DNA of 64,000 nucleotides, from assembly GCA_040403535.1 (NCBI GenBank), contig JBBAKL010000006.1:35120-99119 (forward strand), read 5' to 3'. Position 1 is the stretch's first letter. The number at the start of each line of letters is the position of its first letter. Source of the DNA: JAHEYG01 sp040403535 (GTDB lineage Bacteria > Bacteroidota > Bacteroidia > B-17B0 > Aurantibacillaceae). The notes under the pieces were generated by a model, which was given only the letters and a program-made list of their open reading frames with translations, made no database searches and was not told the DNA's origin. The position numbers and the translations under genes were made by a program. Shown in pieces: positions 8,868 to 17,048 of the stretch.

Positions 8868-9347
8868 GTGTATTTGGCGGCGCATTTTACTGCAATATTT
8901 TTGTACACTTTGCCCACTACTTCCGAAAATAAATTCAAGTATTTAGTTTTTCCATATGTGTATCCGTATTTTCATCAAGACTGGCGGATGTTTGCCCCCA
9001 TACCAAAACAAAACTTTAATGTTTTTGTGAAATGTGATAATGAAGAATGGGAAGATCTTTTTTATACAATTAATTCGGTTCACCAAAAAAACCGACTGGC
9101 TGGTAACGAAGCATTGCTTCTGGCACTTTCCAACTCATTAAGATATTATGCTTCTTCGGTAGAAGAGAAAACAAAAACAGAAACAGATGACCAATCAAAC
9201 GTAAACTATGTGGTGTTAAGAAAAATAATTACGAATTACCTGATTCATAAAAACGGAACGGCCGCGAAGCATGTGCAGATAATTATAGGAATTAAGGATG
9301 TGGAAAGGAATATACGTCATTACCATTATTATAAGCTGCACAATTGA
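8868..9347 (+). CDS. DUF5819-like membrane-anchored protein, partner of an HTTM-like protein
   Basis: About 160-175 residues: an N-terminal transmembrane helix, then the motif YPYFHQDWRMFAPIP, which matches the aromatic W-x-MFAP-x-P signature I associate with DUF5819 proteins, then a soluble alpha/beta domain. There is no ATG. The first GTG (8868) cuts the helix short (VYLAAHFTAIFLYTLP). In-frame codons continue upstream to a TAG at 8820, and an ATT at 8826 would give a complete helix with a basic N-terminus. The true start is uncertain. The stop overlaps the TTG start of the next gene by four bases (TTGA), so the two are made together. Function unknown. Confidence 0.65.
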   Translation: MYLAAHFTAIFLYTLPTTSENKFKYLVFPYVYPYFHQDWRMFAPIPKQNFNVFVKCDNEEWEDLFYTINSVHQKNRLAGNEALLLALSNSLRYYASSVEEKTKTETDDQSNVNYVVLRKIITNYLIHKNGTAAKHVQIIIGIKDVERNIRHYHYYKLHN

Positions 9348-10177
9348 GTACTTTGATAAGATATTTATTTGAAGATTTCAGAAACAAAGAGGAGGCGCGT
9401 TTTTTGCAGCGTCTGCTGGGAATGTTTCTGGTGTATAAATGCCTTTATCTTTTGCTGAATTATTCTTTGCTGTTTTCAGAATCAAGCATTATTTATCAAA
9501 ATGATGTACATCTGAGTTGGTGGCGACAGGCTGTATTTGTTCTGTTCAACTCTGAATCGACGGCACTTGCATTTATATTTCTCATCATTGCTTTATTTTC
9601 GGCTATTGCTGTTGTTTTAACGCCAAGGTACTCGCGTTTGCTTTTCTTTATTTTATGGTTTACCATTAATAACATTAACAATAAAATATTCAGCACTTTG
9701 TCGGGAGGTGATCATTTATTGCAACATTTTTTATTTTTTTCTATTTTCCTGTCAGGTAATTTTGGAGAGAATCAATTTAGTGAAGTCAGCAAAGTTCTGC
9801 ATAACACAGGCCTTATTGCTCTCAAAATTCAGTTGTGTTTTGTTTACGCATTTGCCGGTTATACTAAGTTACTGGATCCCGATTGGATGAATGGAACAGC
9901 AATATCGGATGTGTTTATGATAAACGATTTTAGTTTGCCTGCCTATTATAACATTCAGCCGGGTTTACTCACTTCGTTTTTAAATTATACGGTTATAGCG
10001 TATCAATTGTTGTTTTCCGTTGTTGTATGGATAAAGCCATTAAAAAAATGGTTTTTATTGATTGGCGTTATACAACATCTGTTCATTGCTTTTGTTCTTG
10101 GTTTACCCTCGTTTGGATTTATAATGATTGTGGCTTATGCAATTTTTCATAAGCCAAACTTTAAAAATTACGTTTAG
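9344..10177 (+). CDS. HTTM-domain-like multi-pass membrane protein
   Basis: A 277-residue protein with about six or seven hydrophobic helices. The segment IQLCFVYAFAGYTKLLDPDWMNGTAI (near residues 160-186) and the later QHLFIAFVLGLPSFG resemble the HTTM family, the bacterial relatives of vitamin-K-dependent gamma-carboxylase. In that family a Lys and a Trp-x-x-Gly-x-Ala stretch recur and a helix with a conserved His follows. Whether this protein is an enzyme is unknown. It starts with TTG overlapping the previous stop. Its pairing with the DUF5819-like protein suggests a two-subunit membrane complex. Confidence 0.65.
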   Translation: MSTLIRYLFEDFRNKEEARFLQRLLGMFLVYKCLYLLLNYSLLFSESSIIYQNDVHLSWWRQAVFVLFNSESTALAFIFLIIALFSAIAVVLTPRYSRLLFFILWFTINNINNKIFSTLSGGDHLLQHFLFFSIFLSGNFGENQFSEVSKVLHNTGLIALKIQLCFVYAFAGYTKLLDPDWMNGTAISDVFMINDFSLPAYYNIQPGLLTSFLNYTVIAYQLLFSVVVWIKPLKKWFLLIGVIQHLFIAFVLGLPSFGFIMIVAYAIFHKPNFKNYV

Positions 10178-10188
10178 ATTTAATTTAC

Positions 10189-10196
10189 TATCTTCG
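10189..10196 (+). promoter_or_regulatory. -7-like promoter box (TATCTTCG) of prfB
   Basis: TATCTTCG matches TANNTTTG at seven of eight positions and ends four bases before the prfB ATG. That spacing would give a leaderless prfB mRNA. Confidence 0.4.
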
Positions 10197-10200
10197 CCTT

Positions 10201-11290
10201 ATGTTTACATCCGACCAATTAAAAGACCTGAATGATCGCCATGGTGCCTTAAGGGGGTATCTTTGACTACGATCGTAAGCTGCGAGAAATAGAAGAACTT
10301 GAGGAAAAAGCCGGCGATCCTACTTTTTGGAATGATCCAAAAAAAGCTGAGCAAATTTTAAAGGAAACTAAAATTAAAAAAGGCTGGACAAGTTCCTATA
10401 ATGAATTAACCCGAGCCGTTGAGGATTTGAATACCCTCTATGAATTTTATAAATCTGGTGATGCGACTGAGGAGGAAACTCAGGCTCAGTTTGAACTTGC
10501 ATTAAAATTGCTGGAGGGAATTGAATTTAAAAACATGTTGCGTGGTGAAGAAGACGCCTTAAGTTGCGTTCTTCAGATTAATGCCGGAGCAGGAGGAACC
10601 GAAAGTTGTGACTGGGCAAGTATGCTTTTACGTATGTACGCGATGTGGGCAGAAAAGCATGGGTACAAAGTGACAGAGCTGGATTACAATGCAGGTGATG
10701 TTGCAGGCATCAAGTCGGTATCCATTCAAATTGAAGGTGATTATGCCTATGGTTATTTAAAAGGAGAAAATGGCGTACATCGTTTAGTGCGTATTAGTCC
10801 GTTTGATTCTAACGCAAAACGACATACCTCTTTTGCTTCTGTATATGTTTATCCGATTGTAGATGACAGCATTGAAATAAACATCCATCCTAATGACATT
10901 GAGATGTCGACTGCGCGCAGTGGTGGCGCTGGCGGACAAAACGTTAACAAAGTAGAAACCAAAGTTCAGTTGTTGCACAAGCCAACTGGTATTGTGGTGG
11001 TGTGTCAGGTAGAGCGTTCACAGTTAGCAAACCGCGAGCGAGCCATGCAAATGTTGCGTTCGCAGCTTTACGAATTGGAAATGCGAAAACGCAATGAAAC
11101 TAAAAACGCTATTGAAGAAGGTAAAATGAAAATAGAGTGGGGATCCCAAATCCGCAGTTATGTATTACATCCTTATAAAATGGTGAATGATGTGCGAACT
11201 GAATTAAAAATAACCGATGCGGAATCAGTATTAGATGGAGGATTGGATGAACTGATAAAAGCTTATTTAATGATGTATGGTAATAAATAA
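10201..11290 (+). CDS. prfB: Peptide chain release factor 2, programmed +1 frameshift
   Basis: RF2 recognises UGA and UAA stops and triggers peptide release. The reading frame is 10201-10263 joined to 10265-11290, giving about 362 residues. The first 21 codons end at CTT followed by an in-frame TGA; slipping one base forward on CTT-T gives Leu-Asp-Tyr and the rest of the protein. The class-I release factor motif GGQ is in SGGAGGQNVNK near base 10920, and the RF2 stop-recognition region precedes it. A tool that ignores the shift would annotate a start at 10427 and lose the N-terminal helical domain. Downstream genes follow closely on the same strand. Confidence 0.96.
10251..10267 (+). promoter_or_regulatory. 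Programmed +1 frameshift site of prfB
   Basis: The site has the two classical parts: a Shine-Dalgarno-like AAGGGGG (10251-10257) three bases before the slippery CTT, and CTT TGA C (10261-10267). RF2 shortage stalls the ribosome at UGA and favours the shift, so RF2 controls its own level. The internal SD-like element is notable because Bacteroidota rarely use Shine-Dalgarno signals for initiation. Confidence 0.93.
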
Positions 11291-11291
11291 C

Positions 11292-11933
11292 ATGAAAAAA
11301 ATTTACGCCATACCCGGACTCGCTACTACAAAAGAATTATTTGCTAAGTTAAAATTGAATAATGCAGAATTGGTTGTTTTGGAATGGCCAACTATTGATA
11401 AAGGTGAATCGTTGCAGGAGTATGCGAAAAAATTCCTTAAGCAAATAGATACTTCTCAGCCGTTTATTTTAATGGGTGTTTCTTTTGGCGGTATGTTGTG
11501 TTCTGAAATTTCATTGTTGACTCAACCTGAGAAGACAATAATTATTTCAAGCTGTAAATGCGCCAAAGAATTACCGCTTTCATTAAAAGTGTTTTCCAAG
11601 TTTCCAATTTACAGAGCGCTATCCGATCATAAACTTAAAAGCATGGCTTATAGATTAAGGTATTTTTTGGGATTTGAAAAGACGTACGACCCGGTTTTTA
11701 AAAGCATGTTGTTTTCGATGAAAAAAGATTATTTAAAATATAGTATCGATTGCATTCTGAAATGGAAAAACAATCATTGTCAACGTAAAGACCTTATTCA
11801 TATTCATGGGGACGCCGATAAATTATTGTTTTATAAAAATGTAAAAGCTGATTACACTATAAAAGACGGTACTCACGGAATGATTGTAAATGACGCAGAT
11901 GAAATCAGTCAACTATTAAACTCTTTATTATGA
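11292..11933 (+). CDS. Alpha/beta hydrolase
   Basis: About 213 residues from the ATG at 11292; an earlier ATG at 11277 lies inside the end of prfB and would add five unlikely residues. The fold is shown by an N-terminal IPGLATT loop, the nucleophile elbow GVSFGG (Ser near residue 71), an acid in HGDADKLL and a His in DGTHGM near the C-terminus. The substrate cannot be told. The stop overlaps the ATG of the ArsC-family gene by four bases (ATGA), so the two are coupled. Confidence 0.8.
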   Translation: MKKIYAIPGLATTKELFAKLKLNNAELVVLEWPTIDKGESLQEYAKKFLKQIDTSQPFILMGVSFGGMLCSEISLLTQPEKTIIISSCKCAKELPLSLKVFSKFPIYRALSDHKLKSMAYRLRYFLGFEKTYDPVFKSMLFSMKKDYLKYSIDCILKWKNNHCQRKDLIHIHGDADKLLFYKNVKADYTIKDGTHGMIVNDADEISQLLNSLL

Positions 11934-12280
11934 TTATATTTCATAACCCGCGTTGCAGTAAAAGCAGAGAAGCATTAGAATTACTTAAAACGAATAATTG
12001 CGAAGTGGAAGTTCGAGAATATCTCAAGGTTCCCCCAACTAAAAAGGAGATAAAAGAGCTACTTGCTAAACTGGGTTGTAAGCCAATGGAAATCGTTAGA
12101 AAGAAAGAAGAGCTTTTTATAAAGAAGTTCAAGGATAAATCATTTACGGATAACGAGTGGATTCAGATTTTATCAGAACATCCGGTATTAATAGAAAGAC
12201 CAATTGTAATTGATGGTTATAAGGCGGTAATTGGCCGTGCACCTGAACTAGTAATTGATTTGATTAAGAGAAAGAAGTGA
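11930..12280 (+). CDS. arsC: ArsC-family arsenate reductase (thioredoxin-fold)
   Basis: A 116-residue protein of the glutaredoxin-linked ArsC/Spx/YffB fold. The catalytic Cys is in HNPRCSKSRE (residues 5-14). The downstream KPMEIVRKKEELF and the ERPIVIDGYKAVIGRAPE stretch with its Arg residues match ArsC, which reduces arsenate to arsenite. Many members of the family in Bacteroidota have no proven arsenate activity, and no ars transporter or regulator is nearby, so the biochemical role is inferred. It abuts the convergent transglycosylase gene by two bases. Confidence 0.85.
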   Translation: MIIFHNPRCSKSREALELLKTNNCEVEVREYLKVPPTKKEIKELLAKLGCKPMEIVRKKEELFIKKFKDKSFTDNEWIQILSEHPVLIERPIVIDGYKAVIGRAPELVIDLIKRKK

Positions 12281-12282
12281 AA

Positions 12283-13764
12283 CTATTTCAGTTTTAGTTT
12301 TTGACCGATCGAAAGTTTAGCGTTTTTATTGAGGCCATTTAAGCTCATTAATTCATTTACATTCATGCCATAGCGTTTTGCGATGCCAAATAAACTTTCG
12401 CCGCTTTTAACTTTGTGAATGGACTGTGATGCTGCTGAAGTTTTGTTTTCAGCCAGTTTTTTATCATCGATGCTATCTTGCTTTGTTTCGGTTTTAGCTA
12501 CTTCGCTGTTGTTTCCAGTGCTTACCTCTTCTTTTTTAGGAACATAAATCACCAGTTTTTTTCCGGGTCTTATGCCTTTTTTTCCAATATAATTCCAGGA
12601 TTTAATATCAGCCACACTTACTCCGTATTTACGGGCAATGTCACTTAAGCGTTGTCCTGATTTTACAATATGTGTAACCTGTACTTCTTTAACAACGCTT
12701 GCCACTTCGGTTTGTGTTTGAGCTTTAATTGCCGCGTAAATTTCTTGTTCGTTAGTTAAGAAGAATCCTATTTTTTGTTTAGGAAGACATAAGGCATTTC
12801 CTCCCGCAGGTACAATATCTTTTCTGTATTGTGGGTTAAAATATTTTACTTCATCATATGGGATATCGAGCGATAAACTAATTTGAGAAAAACTCATCTG
12901 TTCTTTTAGTACCACTGTATCTACTTCAAAGTATGTCTTTTTAGGTACTGCCGGATAAATATTGTGGTCTGCATAATACGTCATGGCGTAGTTGGCGGCA
13001 ATAAAAGCAGGAACATATCCTTGCGTTTCTCTTGGTAAAAACGGACGTATTTCCCAATATGTTTTTTTACCGCCGCTACGACGAATTGCTTTACTGATGG
13101 TTCCGGGACCTGCATTGTAAGCGGCTAAAACCATTTGCCAGTCGTTAAACAAACCATAAAGCGTTTTTAAATATTCGGCTGCGGCAACAGTTGCTTTGTA
13201 TGGATCGCTGCGTTCATCAATATAGGAATTTACGCTTAAGCCATACATTTTTCCAGTCGGATACATAAATTGCCAAAGCCCCTGAGCGCCTGCTTTGCTG
13301 CGTGCGTTAGGATTTAGTGCCGATTCGATGACAGCAAGGTGTTTTAATTCTAAAGGAATATTATAACGGTCGAGAATCTGCTCAAACATGGGGTAATACA
13401 ACTGTGAAAGCGCAAGCATTCTGCTCATTAATTCACGTTTCCTGTTCAAGTATAAGTCAATGAATCCACGAACATGCGGGTTGTAAACCAGATCAAATGG
13501 CGAAACTGCATCCAACTTAGCTAAGCGGGCTTCATACGCATAATCATCAAAAAACGGAATACTGTCGGGTGTGCGGAATTTATTGTTTTTAGGGAAAGCG
13601 GGTTTATTAAAGGCAGTTTCAAGTACTTTTTTATTTTCTAAACTATCCAGCATTACTGCCACCGGATCGTCGGGCATAAGGTTTTGAGATTTGATATTTG
13701 CTGAGCATGCGATTAGCAAAATGAGGGATATGTATTTTAAAAAGCGCATTTGCTCAGATTTCAT
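12283..13764 (-). CDS. MltD-like lytic transglycosylase with two LysM domains
   Basis: A 493-residue envelope protein. The N-terminus contains a lipobox-like LLIAC (Cys about residue 20), suggesting a lipoprotein. The SLT/goose-lysozyme-type domain spans about residues 120-270: ESALNPNARSKAGAQGLWQFM carries the catalytic Glu and AAYNAGPG is the second motif. Two LysM peptidoglycan-binding domains follow at about 360-405 and 447-493 (VKSGQRLSDIARKYGVS, VKSGESLFGIAKRYGMN). It cleaves glycan strands to 1,6-anhydro-muropeptides during wall turnover. An ATG five codons downstream is an alternative start. Confidence 0.92.
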   Translation of the reverse strand: MKSEQMRFLKYISLILLIACSANIKSQNLMPDDPVAVMLDSLENKKVLETAFNKPAFPKNNKFRTPDSIPFFDDYAYEARLAKLDAVSPFDLVYNPHVRGFIDLYLNRKRELMSRMLALSQLYYPMFEQILDRYNIPLELKHLAVIESALNPNARSKAGAQGLWQFMYPTGKMYGLSVNSYIDERSDPYKATVAAAEYLKTLYGLFNDWQMVLAAYNAGPGTISKAIRRSGGKKTYWEIRPFLPRETQGYVPAFIAANYAMTYYADHNIYPAVPKKTYFEVDTVVLKEQMSFSQISLSLDIPYDEVKYFNPQYRKDIVPAGGNALCLPKQKIGFFLTNEQEIYAAIKAQTQTEVASVVKEVQVTHIVKSGQRLSDIARKYGVSVADIKSWNYIGKKGIRPGKKLVIYVPKKEEVSTGNNSEVAKTETKQDSIDDKKLAENKTSAASQSIHKVKSGESLFGIAKRYGMNVNELMSLNGLNKNAKLSIGQKLKLK

Positions 13765-13889
13765 GGGTTTCTATTATTAATTACGCTAAAAACCTCAACA
13801 AGTTACAGTAGTTGGGTTAAAAAGCACAATTCTATTTAACAATAATAAAAAAAGAAAAGCAAATAAGCACGTTAAAGGATATTAATTTT

Positions 13890-13897
13890 TAACTTTG
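13890..13897 (+). promoter_or_regulatory. -7 promoter box (TAACTTTG) for the 13902 gene
   Basis: TAACTTTG is a full consensus match ending four bases before the GTG start, again predicting a transcript that begins at the start codon. Confidence 0.5.
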
Positions 13898-13901
13898 TAA
13901 T

Positions 13902-14342
13902 GTGAAAAAAGAAAAAGAAGAAATTCCTCTTCATTATTTCGAGCGGAATATGTTAATCGTAATGATTTTTGTGATTATTACAGCTATTCTTGTGTATTTC
14001 ACTTGTTCATACTTTGTACAAGTTCATCCGCTTGCGTTTATTTTTGCTGTTCCCGCCAGTATTTTCGCTTTTCAGACATTGTGGTTGTTCCTAAATCCTT
14101 ATGCTGTTATTTACGAGGATAAATTTGAAATTAAAAAATCGATGTTCAGTAATAAATTCTGGTATTTTATCGACATTAAAAACGTAAGCGATGTGTCCAA
14201 GAAAGGTTTTGAAATTACTTACAATGATGACGAAAAAGAAGTAATCTCTACTTTTGGAATTCGCCATTCACATAAGCAGACATTCCGCGATGCGGTGAAT
14301 AAATCTGTTTGCAAGAGTTTGGTAGTAGATCGTGCCGACTAA
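13902..14342 (+). CDS. Small membrane protein with two N-terminal helices and a PH-like tail, unknown function
   Basis: A 146-residue protein starting with GTG. A charged N-terminus is followed by two helices at about 18-38 and 43-65, then a soluble region (about 68-146) of alternating strands (AVIYEDKFEIKK, FWYFIDIKNVSD, GFEITYNDDEKEVIS). That layout resembles the bacterial PH/YcxB-like membrane proteins, but I do not recognise it securely. The convergent selD gene overlaps its stop by four bases. Confidence 0.7.
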   Translation: MKKEKEEIPLHYFERNMLIVMIFVIITAILVYFTCSYFVQVHPLAFIFAVPASIFAFQTLWLFLNPYAVIYEDKFEIKKSMFSNKFWYFIDIKNVSDVSKKGFEITYNDDEKEVISTFGIRHSHKQTFRDAVNKSVCKSLVVDRAD

Positions 14343-15367
14343 ACAAACTCAATAGCTTTTTGATTTCTGTTCTTAATTTCTCCAATACAAACAGCTTCTT
14401 GATTGTTCTCTCTTAACCAATTTTCAAATGTATCTTTTTGATCGGATTGAATAGTAAATAATAATCCGCCTGATGTTTGTGGATCACAATAGGTAATAAA
14501 ATCCAAATCCGTCATGCCACTGATGTATTTTTCGTAGGCATTAAAATTACGGGTTGTGTTATCAGGAAAAATGAATTGCTGTATGTAATTTGAAATATTC
14601 TTAAATGATTTAATTTTTGATTTGTGCAGAACCGCGGTTAAATTTTTATCACCAATCATTTCAAGTAGATGGCCGGTTAAGCCAAATCCGGTTACATCAG
14701 TAATGGCGGTTACATAGTTTAGCTTTCCTAATTCTATACCCAAACTGTTTAATTGCGTCATGCTGTTTATTAGTTCGGTATAATCCGATTCGTTTAGCTT
14801 ACCTATTTTTAACGCGGTGCTATAAACTCCCGAGCCAAGTGATTTTGTTAAATAAATAAGGTTGTTTAGTTCAGCAGTATGATTTTGTTTTAAGTGGTTC
14901 TTATTCACTAAACCATTTACGGATAATCCAAAAATTGGTTCAGCGCTTTCGATACTGTGTCCGCCTGCCAATGGGATTTTTGCTTTGCTGCAAATTTCTC
15001 TGGCACCTTCTAAAACGGCACGCGCTGTTTCTGTTCCAAGTTTTTCGGTTGGCCATCCTAATATCGCTATGGCCATAATTGGTTTTCCTCCCATTGCGTA
15101 AATATCGCTTATGGCGTTTGCAGCTGAAACTTTACCAAAATCAAATGCCGAATCTACTATCGGCATAAAAAAGTCAGTAGTGCTAATTAAACACTCATCA
15201 TTACCCAAGTCATAAACTGCGGCATCATCATTGGTGTCGTTGCCAACCAAAAGTTCTTTGCAATCTATTTTTGATGGCGACTTTAATATCTCCAGAAGTA
15301 TTGCAGGTGCAATTTTGCAGCCGCAGCCAGAAGCCTTACTGTATTGAGTCAGTTTAATGTTCTCCAT
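14339..15367 (-). CDS. selD: Selenide, water dikinase (Cys form)
   Basis: About 342 residues from the ATG at 15367, chosen because it gives the family N-terminus (ENIKLTQYS). SelD makes selenophosphate from selenide and ATP. The active-site loop GCGCK is present with Cys at residue 15 (Cys, not selenocysteine) and Lys at 18. GNDTNDDAAVYDLG and STTDFFMPIV provide Asp residues for Mg-ATP, and DVTGFGLTGHL and DPQTSGGLL are the C-terminal signatures. It overlaps the end of mnmH by 14 bases, so its product is probably made to supply selenophosphate to that enzyme. Confidence 0.95.
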   Translation of the reverse strand: MENIKLTQYSKASGCGCKIAPAILLEILKSPSKIDCKELLVGNDTNDDAAVYDLGNDECLISTTDFFMPIVDSAFDFGKVSAANAISDIYAMGGKPIMAIAILGWPTEKLGTETARAVLEGAREICSKAKIPLAGGHSIESAEPIFGLSVNGLVNKNHLKQNHTAELNNLIYLTKSLGSGVYSTALKIGKLNESDYTELINSMTQLNSLGIELGKLNYVTAITDVTGFGLTGHLLEMIGDKNLTAVLHKSKIKSFKNISNYIQQFIFPDNTTRNFNAYEKYISGMTDLDFITYCDPQTSGGLLFTIQSDQKDTFENWLRENNQEAVCIGEIKNRNQKAIEFV

Positions 15368-16388
15368 AGTTATCAAAAGCTTGTTTAACTTTTCCCGCAT
15401 TTATAACGGCATTATCAGTGTCCGTTTCAACGGTAATTAATTTTATTCCTTTTCTTTTAATATGACTGTATTCATACGCTCTGTCGTAGTATTTAAGAGT
15501 AATGGATGCAACTTCAGCAAGCTTTCCTTGTTCTAATAACTCTATGCATTCTTTGTAATTTTTAGGACCAATTTGCTGTGAAATGTTTTTTAAACTTTTT
15601 GCCAATAAAGATTTGTCCGCACTTCCGTAGTCTTTCACTAATCTTTTCACCCGCAGTTCAAAAGGCATCATAATTTTAATGATAGGAGCTTGTTTCATGG
15701 TTAGCCAAAAGCTATATGGTATTTTATTGTAGCCAATCGACATCGACTCATCTTCCACTAAAATATCTTGATCGGATGGCAGCGTTAATAATGAATTGAA
15801 AAATTCATTTTCAAATTGTTGTTGTGGTAATTGAGAAGGTTGATTAATCCCTCCAAACGCAGAGCCTTTGTGGTTTGCTAATTGTTCCAGATCAAGTACA
15901 GGTAATTGTGATTTTAGTTCCTGTAAAATTTCAGTTTTGCCGGAGCCTGTTGCGCCACCCAGCAAAATCAATTTATAATTGTGCGCAAAATTTTGCAGAA
16001 CGAAATTTCGATAGGCTTTATAGCCCCCTTCCATAATTTTAACTTTTAGTCCTGCCGTATTTAAAAGCCACCCGAATGAATTACTTCGCATTCCGCCTCT
16101 GAAGCAATAAACATAAACCTGGATGTCGTGAGTATTACTTTTTGTTTGCCGAATAAATTCAGTGAATTTTGGCGAAACAATTTCAAGTCCTTTCATTACC
16201 GCTTCATCTTTGCCTTTGGCTTTATAAAGGGTTCCAATTTCAGCGCGTTCTAAATCATCAAACAGAGGAATATTAATAGCGCCCGGAATGTGCCCTTTTT
16301 TGTACTCAATAGGGGCTCTTACATCAATAATCAGCTTACCGGCTGAGTGCTTTAAAAATTCTTCTACAGGAAGTGAATCTGCCTTCAT
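15354..16388 (-). CDS. mnmH: tRNA 2-selenouridine synthase (MnmH/SelU)
   Basis: A 344-residue two-domain enzyme that replaces sulfur by selenium in 2-thiouridine at the wobble base of Lys, Glu and Gln tRNAs. The N-terminal rhodanese domain has the catalytic Cys95 in YCFRGGMRS. The C-terminal P-loop domain has GGATGSGKT (about residues 144-152). Length matches the usual family. With the overlapping selD it forms a self-contained selenium-to-tRNA module. No selA, selB or selC is in the window, so selenoprotein synthesis cannot be inferred. Confidence 0.95.
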   Translation of the reverse strand: MKADSLPVEEFLKHSAGKLIIDVRAPIEYKKGHIPGAINIPLFDDLERAEIGTLYKAKGKDEAVMKGLEIVSPKFTEFIRQTKSNTHDIQVYVYCFRGGMRSNSFGWLLNTAGLKVKIMEGGYKAYRNFVLQNFAHNYKLILLGGATGSGKTEILQELKSQLPVLDLEQLANHKGSAFGGINQPSQLPQQQFENEFFNSLLTLPSDQDILVEDESMSIGYNKIPYSFWLTMKQAPIIKIMMPFELRVKRLVKDYGSADKSLLAKSLKNISQQIGPKNYKECIELLEQGKLAEVASITLKYYDRAYEYSHIKRKGIKLITVETDTDNAVINAGKVKQAFDNYGEH

Positions 16389-16618
16389 TGTTCAATTTCA
16401 TGTAAATTTAGAATTAAAAAGCAGATTAAGGTCTAAATTTTAGTCCTTGCCAAATCAGTTTATTTTACCTCTAAATATGGCAAAAAGTCTTTAAAACCCC
16501 TTATTCATAGAATTATTAGGCCTTTTTTGTTAAAATCTCTCTTATAACATTTCGCTTTTCATCTAAAATTGGTGGATATTGTATTAAAATATAGTTAATA
16601 TTGTAATACTAGATTATC

Positions 16619-16993
16619 TTGAAAAGGGTACTTGTCATATTCTTTCTCTTATTTGCCGTAGGCATTACTACGCCTATTTTTGCGCAACGTCGTCGCGAGC
16701 ATAAGAATCAACGCCGTAGCGGAAGTTCACGTACTCATGTAAGAAAGTCAAATGCTTTTGCGTACGGCGGTCACACAAAGAAGAAGGTAAGAGGTGCTAA
16801 GGTTGTTGGAGGATGGGTATATAAGCCTACTCGTCCGGGTAAAAAACAAAACCGTGAACAGCCCCATTTGTTTTCTAGAACTAGAACTCAAAACCGTAAA
16901 TATAAAGACGGATTGCAGGCGCGAATCAACAGCGAGCGTGCTAAAAAACGCGTTAGAGGAAACGCAACATTCCGTAAAAGTAAATACTATTAA
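16619..16993 (+). CDS. Small, strongly basic exported protein, unknown
   Basis: A 124-residue protein with a TTG start, a clear signal peptide (cleavage likely after IFAQ, residue 23) and a mature part dominated by Arg, Lys, Gly and Ser (for example RRREHKNQRR and RAKKRVRGN). No domain is recognised. The bias suggests binding to an anionic partner such as nucleic acid, LPS or the wall, but this is inference. A near-consensus -7 box (TAATATTG, 16596-16603) lies 15 bases upstream, and an intrinsic terminator follows the stop, so it is a single-gene unit. Confidence 0.7.
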   Translation: MKRVLVIFFLLFAVGITTPIFAQRRREHKNQRRSGSSRTHVRKSNAFAYGGHTKKKVRGAKVVGGWVYKPTRPGKKQNREQPHLFSRTRTQNRKYKDGLQARINSERAKKRVRGNATFRKSKYY

Positions 16994-17000
16994 TATCTTA

Positions 17001-17030
17001 AATCCCGCCTTTCAGCGGGATTTTTTATTT
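17001..17030 (+). terminator. Intrinsic terminator after the basic exported protein gene
   Basis: Stem AATCCCGC / GCGGGATT with a six-base loop, followed by a T run. It separates the small gene from purD. Confidence 0.9.
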
Positions 17031-17048
17031 TTACGCAAAATTTCACTT

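Noticed and set aside
10427..11290. Separate shorter prfB starting at TTG 10427
   Set aside because: It is only the post-frameshift part; the true gene starts at 10201 and uses the +1 shift.
16794..17048. N-terminal extension of purD
   Set aside because: It overlaps the basic exported protein gene and its terminator; the family N-terminus begins at 17049.
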